Shown here one piece after another: positions 59,802 to 64,000 of a stretch of 64,000 nt of DNA. Both the position numbers and the translations under genes were made by a program. Below the pieces are notes generated by a model, which made no database searches, was not told where the DNA came from, and saw nothing but the letters and a program-made list of their open reading frames with translations. Within the stretch, counting starts at the first letter, position 1, and the number at the start of each line of letters is the position of its first letter. Origin of the DNA: Thermanaerosceptrum fracticalcis (GTDB taxonomy: Bacteria > Bacillota > Peptococcia > DRI-13); contig NZ_CP045798.1 in NCBI RefSeq assembly GCF_000746025.2, positions 3,579,501 to 3,643,500 of the forward strand. The letters run 5' to 3'.

Positions 59802-60797
59802 ATGATACAGAATAAAAACCTGGTGGTAGTGAGAAATTTAAGAAAGTTATTTCCTGTGAAAGCGGGCTTTTTCGGTAAGCCTAAGTCCTTCGTTCATGCT
59901 GTGGACGATGTAAGCTTTAGTATTAAAAAAGGACAGACTATGGGTTTAGTGGGGGAAAGCGGCTGTGGCAAGACCACCATAGGCCGTTTGGTTCTGCGCC
60001 TGTTAGAAAAAACTTCAGGAGAAGTGGAGTATAAAGGAAAAAATATTTTTAATTTCAATAAGCTGGAACAGAAACAGTTTCGCCGGGAAGCTCAGCTTAT
60101 TTTCCAGGATGCCTTTAGTTCCTTCGATCTGCGCAAGTGCGTAGGAGATATTGTGGGAGAACCCTTAAAAGTCCATGGCCTCGCTTCCGGTTCGGAACTT
60201 ACCGACAGAGTAGCAGACCTTTTGAAAACCGTAGGGTTGAAACCTGAGCTGATGAGGGAATTTCCCCACACTTTATCCAGCGGGCAAAAACAATGTGTGG
60301 GGATGGCCCGTTCTATTGCTTTAAATTCGGAATTCGTGGTGGCCGATGAACCCATTTCCTCCTTGGACGTTTCTGTGAGGGCTCAGGTCCTTAATTTGCT
60401 GAAAGACCTCCAGGAAGAAAAGGACCTGACCTATCTTTTCATCTCTCATGACATCAGGGTGGTGCGCTGGTTAGCCACCCATATTGCTGTTATGTACCTG
60501 GGAAAACTGGTAGAATACGCAGAAACAGAGGAACTCTTTGTCCACAGGTATCATCCCTATACAGAAGCCTTGTTGAATGCCGTCCCTGTGGAAGACCCTT
60601 TCAAGAGACGGGAGAGGAAAATTCTCCTGGGTGAAGTTCCTTCTCCTGTGGATCCGGCGCCGGGCTGCCGTTTCCAGCCCCGGTGTGAGTACGCTGTGGA
60701 CCAGTGCCGGTTGGAAACACCGCCCTTGGTAGAAAAATCACCGGGACACTGGGTAGCATGTTTCGTAGATTTTCATGGGGCTGGGAATTTCAGTTAA
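59802..60797 (+). CDS. Peptide/nickel ABC transporter ATPase (OppF/DppF-like)
   Basis: 331-aa ATPase. Walker [17 protein letters not shown]-loop LIFQDAFSSFDLR, Walker B FVVADEPISSLDVS. The signature reads LSSGQKQCVGMAR, with Ser for the first Gly and Cys for the usual Arg, an unusual variant that may alter but need not abolish activity. C-terminal GCRFQPRCEYAVDQC. ATG at 59802 follows GAGGAGGGA; an earlier in-frame start lies inside the permease gene. Confidence 0.9.
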   Translation: MIQNKNLVVVRNLRKLFPVKAGFFGKPKSFVHAVDDVSFSIKKGQTMGLVGESGCGKTTIGRLVLRLLEKTSGEVEYKGKNIFNFNKLEQKQFRREAQLIFQDAFSSFDLRKCVGDIVGEPLKVHGLASGSELTDRVADLLKTVGLKPELMREFPHTLSSGQKQCVGMARSIALNSEFVVADEPISSLDVSVRAQVLNLLKDLQEEKDLTYLFISHDIRVVRWLATHIAVMYLGKLVEYAETEELFVHRYHPYTEALLNAVPVEDPFKRRERKILLGEVPSPVDPAPGCRFQPRCEYAVDQCRLETPPLVEKSPGHWVACFVDFHGAGNFS

Positions 60798-60821
60798 TTT
60801 TATAAGTTCTCATCGTTAGGT

Positions 60822-60851
60822 TTGACATTTCTTTATAGTTTTGTGTATAAT
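60822..60851 (+). promoter_or_regulatory. Sigma-A promoter of riboswitch-controlled transporter
   Basis: TTGACA, 18-base spacer, TATAAT. Transcription start near 60858, giving a 165-base leader. Confidence 0.75.
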
Positions 60852-60891
60852 ACAAAGGAAGTAAAAACTGATAATTTTCTTGCTTTTTGAT

Positions 60892-60991
60892 GAAGAGCAG
60901 GCGATCACCGGATGTGGCTGTCCGGTGGTGGGGCTGGGCATTACGCAGCAGGCAAAAGCCTGTGGGACTTCTAAGAGTCCCGCAGGCTTTT
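60892..60991 (+). promoter_or_regulatory. NiCo (czcD) riboswitch with overlapping terminator
   Basis: Aptamer 60892-60971: closing helix GAAG/CTTC, GAGCAGGC at the 5' side, hairpin CACCGGA...TCCGGTG, GGGGCTGGGCATTACGCAGC, hairpin GCAGGCaaaaGCCTGT and the conserved GTGGGAC at the 3' side. This is the four-helix-junction pattern of the NiCo (czcD) RNA. The 3' part (AAAAGCCTGTGGGACT, 60954-60969) also pairs perfectly with AGTCCCGCAGGCTTTT (60976-60991) to form a terminator, so metal binding to the aptamer should prevent termination and switch the exporter on. Confidence 0.88.
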
Positions 60992-61024
60992 ATCTTTGGC
61001 TAAAAAGTAAAGGGGCAATGCATA

Positions 61025-61912
61025 ATGAGTTTATCAAAAAAACAAAAAGTCGCGGCGCTGTCGATAGCTTCGAATATTACTTTAATTATCCTTAAAGTAA
61101 TCGCGGGCATTATGAGCGGTTCCGTAAGTATTATTTCCGAGGCCATTCACTCAGGGATGGATTTACTGGCAAGCTTTATAGCCTACATCTCTGTCAGCAT
61201 TTCCGGAAAACCGGCCGACGATAGTCACCCTTATGGCCATGGAAAAATTGAGAATATCTCCGGCGTGGTAGAAGGAGTGCTGATCTTTATTGCGGCAGGG
61301 CTAATCATTAAAGAAGCTGTGGAGAGGATTTTGCATCCTGTTCCCATTGATGACACGGTTTTGGGTATGGGCGTTATGCTCTTTTCCGCTGTATTAAATT
61401 CTTTTGTGGCTTACCGGTTATATAAAATCGCGAAAGAGGAAGATTCAGTGGCCCTGGAAGCTGATGCTCTCCATCTCAAAACCGATGTTTACACTTCTTT
61501 AGGTGTTGCTGTGGGGTTATTGGCTATCAGGCTTACGGGAATACAGGTTCTTGATCCCCTGATTGCCATCCTTGTAGCTTTATTAATTATTAAGGAAGCC
61601 TGGCACCTCTGTATTGTTGCCTTTAGTCCCTTGTTGGACTCCCGGTTGGATAAGGATGAAGAGTCTCCTATCCAGGAGGTTCTTGAAAATTATGGAAGAG
61701 ACAAAAGCCTGCAAATAAAGTATTTTAAGACGAGGAAAGCAGGGAACCAGCGGTTCATAGATTTTCACCTCTGTCTTTCCCCTGATACCACCATCAAAGA
61801 AGGTAACGAACTGGCTCGGGAAATTAAAGAGAAAATCTATGAAGTCTATGCCGATGCCCATATTCACATCAACCTGGAAGTAATGGACAGGGGAGGCGGT
61901 ACGTCAGCGTGA
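61025..61912 (+). CDS. Cation diffusion facilitator (Ni2+/Co2+ efflux predicted)
   Basis: CDF-family metal/proton antiporter, 295 aa. Six-helix domain with the metal site HSGMDLLAS (helix 2, His/Asp) and ADALHLKTDVYTS (helix 5, HxxxD), plus the HPYGHGKIENISG loop. The C-terminal cytoplasmic metallochaperone-like domain ends in AHIHINLEVMD. The riboswitch in its leader makes nickel or cobalt the most likely substrate. A terminator follows within the repeat region. Confidence 0.92.
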   Translation: MSLSKKQKVAALSIASNITLIILKVIAGIMSGSVSIISEAIHSGMDLLASFIAYISVSISGKPADDSHPYGHGKIENISGVVEGVLIFIAAGLIIKEAVERILHPVPIDDTVLGMGVMLFSAVLNSFVAYRLYKIAKEEDSVALEADALHLKTDVYTSLGVAVGLLAIRLTGIQVLDPLIAILVALLIIKEAWHLCIVAFSPLLDSRLDKDEESPIQEVLENYGRDKSLQIKYFKTRKAGNQRFIDFHLCLSPDTTIKEGNELAREIKEKIYEVYADAHIHINLEVMDRGGGTSA

Positions 61913-61918
61913 GACATA

Positions 61919-62092
61919 GGGGACGGTTCTGGGGCCATCGAAAATTTTGTCAGTAGGAATATCGGTATAATGATGGCTCATCAATTAGCTCTATATGGTT
62001 GTTGAGCCTTTTTTGCACGCAAAACTTCCGATTGACCCCTTCAAGAACCGTCCCCGTCGACTCTCTTAGGTTAGGGGACGGAGTCCCCTAAA
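61919..62092. repeat. Inverted GGGGACGGTTCT / AAGAACCGTCCCC pair with internal terminator
   Basis: GGGGACGGTTCT at 61919-61930 and AAGAACCGTCCCC at 62043-62055 bracket about 110 bases; these are the arms seen in the REP-like palindromes but split apart. A second small hairpin TTAGGGGAC/GTCCCCTAA follows at 62071-62091. No gene from 61913 to 62263; the rest is AT-rich leader of the GntR gene. Confidence 0.7.
61975..62014 (+). terminator. Terminator of the CDF gene
   Basis: GGCTCA / TGAGCC stem with a 22-base loop and six T, about 60 bases after the stop. Confidence 0.65.
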
Positions 62093-62263
62093 TTAGATAA
62101 GGAGATTATAGAGGGAGATGATTCGGTAAGAGGGAAAGGTTTGTTAACTACTGTTATGCTTGAAAAAAGAATCGGAAAAAGGATAATTTTAAATTAGAGC
62201 GAATTAATTAAAAATAAACTCTTATATTATCACCTGGTTACATGAGAAAGGAAACGATGCAAG

Positions 62264-62953
62264 TTGAAAAGTATTAAACGAACAAAACTTTATGAAGAAG
62301 TTATGCTGCAAATTGAAGAAATGATTAGAGCAAACGGCATGAAGGAAGGAGATAGGCTGCAATCGGAAAAAGAACTTGCAACTCTTTTCGGTGTAAGCAG
62401 AATGGCCATAAGGGAGGCCTTAAGTGCTCTTCAGTCAGTGGGTTTACTCGAGGTTAGACATGGTTCGGGTATCTATATTAGGGATATCAATGAGAACTTG
62501 ACGAATCCAATAACATTAAAACTATTAACCGGAAAGGAGAACCTTTTAAATATTTTGGAACTGCGTATGGGTCTGGAAACAGAAGCAGCGTATCTTTCTG
62601 CTATCCGTTCCGGGAAGGAAGATATTGCCAAAATGGAAGATGTATTAGAAAAAATGAGTTTTGAAGTAGAGTCCGGCGGTACTGCTGCTAATGAAGATTT
62701 TCAATTCCATCATGTTCTTGTCCAATCTACTCGTAATCCACTTTTTATAAAGGTGTTTGAAACCATAGCTAATGTGTTTCACGAAGGATTAAGGTCCAGC
62801 CACCAGATTTTCAGAGCCAGTTACGGGCCTAGATTAGTAGTTCTAGAGGAGCACCGCCTGATTTATGAACATATCAAAAATAGAGAAGCTGAAGCGGCAC
62901 GTGAGGCTATGAGGAAACATCTCGATAATGTAAAAATGCGAGGACTTCTCTAG
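62264..62953 (+). CDS. GntR-family regulator, FadR/FCD subfamily
   Basis: 229-aa regulator. HTH segment SEKELATLFGVSRMAIREALSALQ (in part) with VRHGSGIYI wing at residues about 30-75; FCD domain with LELRMGLETEAAYLSAIRSG, DFQFHHVLVQSTRNP (metal ligands) and EEHRLIYEHI. Belongs to the group of organic-acid (lactate, glycolate type) regulators. TTG start at 62264 with GAAAGGAAAC upstream. The LarA-like gene converging at the window end is a possible relative in function. Confidence 0.86.
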   Translation: MKSIKRTKLYEEVMLQIEEMIRANGMKEGDRLQSEKELATLFGVSRMAIREALSALQSVGLLEVRHGSGIYIRDINENLTNPITLKLLTGKENLLNILELRMGLETEAAYLSAIRSGKEDIAKMEDVLEKMSFEVESGGTAANEDFQFHHVLVQSTRNPLFIKVFETIANVFHEGLRSSHQIFRASYGPRLVVLEEHRLIYEHIKNREAEAAREAMRKHLDNVKMRGLL

Positions 62954-62971
62954 GCGCATTAGGGTAGTAGA

Positions 62972-63037
62972 GTACAAATTGATCAGGTAGTGTGAGGCAA
63001 TAGATAAAACTGTTGTGTCACACTACACTATTTGTAC
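62972..63037. repeat. 66-base interrupted inverted repeat
   Basis: GTACAAAT ... GTAGTGTGA on the left and TCACACTAC ... ATTTGTAC on the right, arms of about 24 bases with a short unpaired interruption and a 22-base loop. Not followed by a T-run, so a terminator is unlikely; it could be a MITE-like remnant or a regulator site. Confidence 0.65.
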
Positions 63038-63073
63038 CTTTAGACTGTTGGTTGAGTTAATTAATTAAGGTAG

Positions 63074-63253
63074 TGTTCTTGTGTTACTCAAAAAGTTGTA
63101 CCAGCAAAAATTAAGGCCGTGGAAAACCTCCAAGTCCAATACCTTGCCACCGGTGGCCACACTTGCATGATGCAGTTGTCTCATACTTTTAGCGAGGCTG
63201 GTTTACCCACTGAAGTGGTTCATACCATCGAGCTTCTGGGGATGACCTATTAG
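63074..63253 (+). pseudogene. Fragment of an unidentified gene (59 codons, no start)
   Basis: Open frame from just after a stop at 63071 to TAG at 63251. It reads AKIKAVENLQVQYLATGGHT, then CMMQLSHTFSEAGLPTEVVH and TIELLGMTY. The composition and periodicity look like real coding sequence, and the end looks like a natural C-terminus, but there is no ribosome site or start. I cannot identify the family. It directly follows the inverted repeat, so an element insertion or deletion may have removed the 5' part. Confidence 0.4.
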
Positions 63254-63276
63254 AAAAATAGCATAGTTTCTGTATG

Positions 63277-63317
63277 AAAAAAGAGGTCCTGGGCTGCACA
63301 GCCCAGGACCTCTTTCC
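63277..63317 (-). terminator. Terminator of the LarA-like gene
   Basis: Near-perfect 17-base stem (AAAGAGGTCCTGGGCTG and its complement, CA at the centre) followed on the minus strand by a T-run (TTTTTT). About 20 bases after the gene's stop. Confidence 0.9.
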
Positions 63318-63337
63318 ATCAGTAATTAATATTAGTT

Positions 63338-64000
63338 TCAATCTACAATGTACCCTTCTTCATCAAACTTAAGTTCAAATGGACCCGTTAGTATTTCAAT
63401 GTTAGGATTGACCTTTGCTTCCGGCAAAAGGTTTTCGGAAATATAGATTTCTTCAATTTTTAAAGTATTTTTGATACGGACTATTCTGGCATCGTTCAAA
63501 TTGAGTAGATTACATGTCTTCATAGCCGCTTTGATCGCGTAATAATCATTGCGCATCACCATAGGCAGGAGACCATTTATGGTTAGGGTTGAAGTAATAC
63601 AATTGATATATGTTTTTGCCAGGTCAAATTTATCATAAAGCCTTTGGGTAACAAAATCAGCCTGTCCCATACCGACGGCACTTCCTTCGGTTTCAGGGGT
63701 AAGATCTCGTATGACTATGCGCCGGGGCGGTGTGAAGTCAGCTTTTTTATGTTCTGAGGTAAATTTACCTGTCACGTTAGGGTCTGCTCCGCTGCCGCTG
63801 ATATTTTTCCCGATTTCATCAACAATCAGGACATCGAGGGGGTTGAAGAGAATTCTCGGCATATACGATTTTGCTTTCTCCAAAAGTACGGGCTCTATCT
63901 CTTCAACTTTTTCCGCGGGCACACAGTGTATTTCCGCAGTTTCATCATAAGGGTTTTCAATGAGGGCTACGCCAAAAACAATAGGGACTGTCTTGAAAAC
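63338..64000 (-). CDS. LarA-like / DUF2088-family protein, 5' truncated by window end
   Basis: C-terminal 221 codons are visible; the frame stays open to the window edge (upstream residues VFKTVPIVFGVALIENPYDE), so the GTG at 63922 is not the true start. VLIVDEIGKNISGSGADPNV and EGSAVGMGQADFVT are, to my recollection, conserved in lactate-racemase-domain (LarA/DUF2088) paralogues. The active LarA carries a nickel-pincer cofactor, so nickel dependence is conceivable given the nickel-related genes nearby, but the cofactor-binding part lies outside. Gene end set by TAA-type stop at 63338 and the strong terminator. Confidence 0.7.
   Translation of the reverse strand, partial: VFKTVPIVFGVALIENPYDETAEIHCVPAEKVEEIEPVLLEKAKSYMPRILFNPLDVLIVDEIGKNISGSGADPNVTGKFTSEHKKADFTPPRRIVIRDLTPETEGSAVGMGQADFVTQRLYDKFDLAKTYINCITSTLTINGLLPMVMRNDYYAIKAAMKTCNLLNLNDARIVRIKNTLKIEEIYISENLLPEAKVNPNIEILTGPFELKFDEEGYIVD

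Noticed and set aside
60880-61095. 71-codon frame upstream of the CDF gene
   Set aside because: It runs through the NiCo aptamer and terminator and into the CDF gene in another frame.
62972-63037. Inverted repeat as terminator of the GntR gene
   Set aside because: No T-run follows, the loop is long and the arms are interrupted; described as a repeat instead.
1-64000. tRNA and rRNA genes
   Set aside because: I found no cloverleaf-like segment ending in CCA and no rRNA-like sequence; small tRNAs could still be missed by eye.

Overview
The window looks like the chromosome of a strictly anaerobic, probably spore-forming Firmicute of the class Clostridia (Peptococcaceae-like). The grounds are the [FeFe]-hydrogenase maturases HydE/HydG/HydF, a B12-dependent propanediol microcompartment, an S-layer-homology (SLH) surface protein, a sporulation-type sensor kinase, strong Shine-Dalgarno sites with many TTG/GTG starts, sigma-A promoters and numerous intrinsic terminators. 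The species assignment is inference only.

1-10.5 kb: the 3' part of a propanediol/glycerol-type bacterial microcompartment (BMC) operon on the + strand, in the order D-E-G-H-K-J-L-flavoprotein-N-O-P-S-T. It encodes the medium and small diol dehydratase subunits, the two-subunit reactivase, four shell proteins, phosphotransacylase PduL, a flavoprotein where PduM would be, adenosyltransferase PduO, aldehyde dehydrogenase PduP and cobalamin reductase PduS. The large subunit pduC and the first shell genes must lie before the window. 10.5-17.8 kb (minus): an orphan ArsR regulator, a full oligopeptide ABC transporter (oppBCDFA order) and a phosphoribosyltransferase. 18-20.7 kb: a lone Cys-type formate dehydrogenase catalytic subunit. 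21-31.8 kb: an SLH/beta-propeller phosphoesterase, a membrane phosphoesterase, a nitrate/sulfonate/thiamine-precursor-type ABC importer, a MATE exporter, a divergent cis-prenyltransferase, a CBS protein and a DMT transporter.

32-39.3 kb: a GntR regulator, a CcdA-thioredoxin pair behind a CsoR-type operator, then a minus-strand cluster (homocitrate/Re-citrate synthase-like, aconitase, isocitrate dehydrogenase, GntR). A matching palindrome overlaps the -10 box in front of both the first and the last gene of this cluster. 39.3-45.2 kb: a structured small RNA or leader, then the hydrogenase maturation operon TM1266-hydE-hydG-aspA-hydF. 45.2-45.8 kb: two tandem paralogous micro-genes (35 and 33 codons), each with its own extended -10 promoter, start-site palindrome and terminator. 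They are the most novel-looking item in the window.

45.9-55 kb: an LL-diaminopimelate-aminotransferase-like gene, a histidine kinase, AzlCD, then a probable selenium/sulfur-trafficking cluster (cysteine desulfurase, DUF3343, YedF-like) joined to a double-cubane-type 2-hydroxyacyl-CoA-dehydratase-like protein and its ATP-dependent activator, followed by a LysR regulator. 55-62 kb: a second peptide/nickel-type ABC transporter, then a cation diffusion facilitator controlled by a clear NiCo (czcD) riboswitch with an overlapping terminator. 62-64 kb: a FadR-type GntR, an unidentified gene fragment, and the 3' part of a LarA-like gene running off the end.

Intergenic space is unusually decorated. 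One set consists of degenerate word repeats (TTGGTAG, CCGATATCCG, GTCACTGGTCACC, GGTTAACGG types) at six loci. Another consists of REP-like palindromes built on GCGACA / GGGGACGGTTC / TGTCGC at three places.
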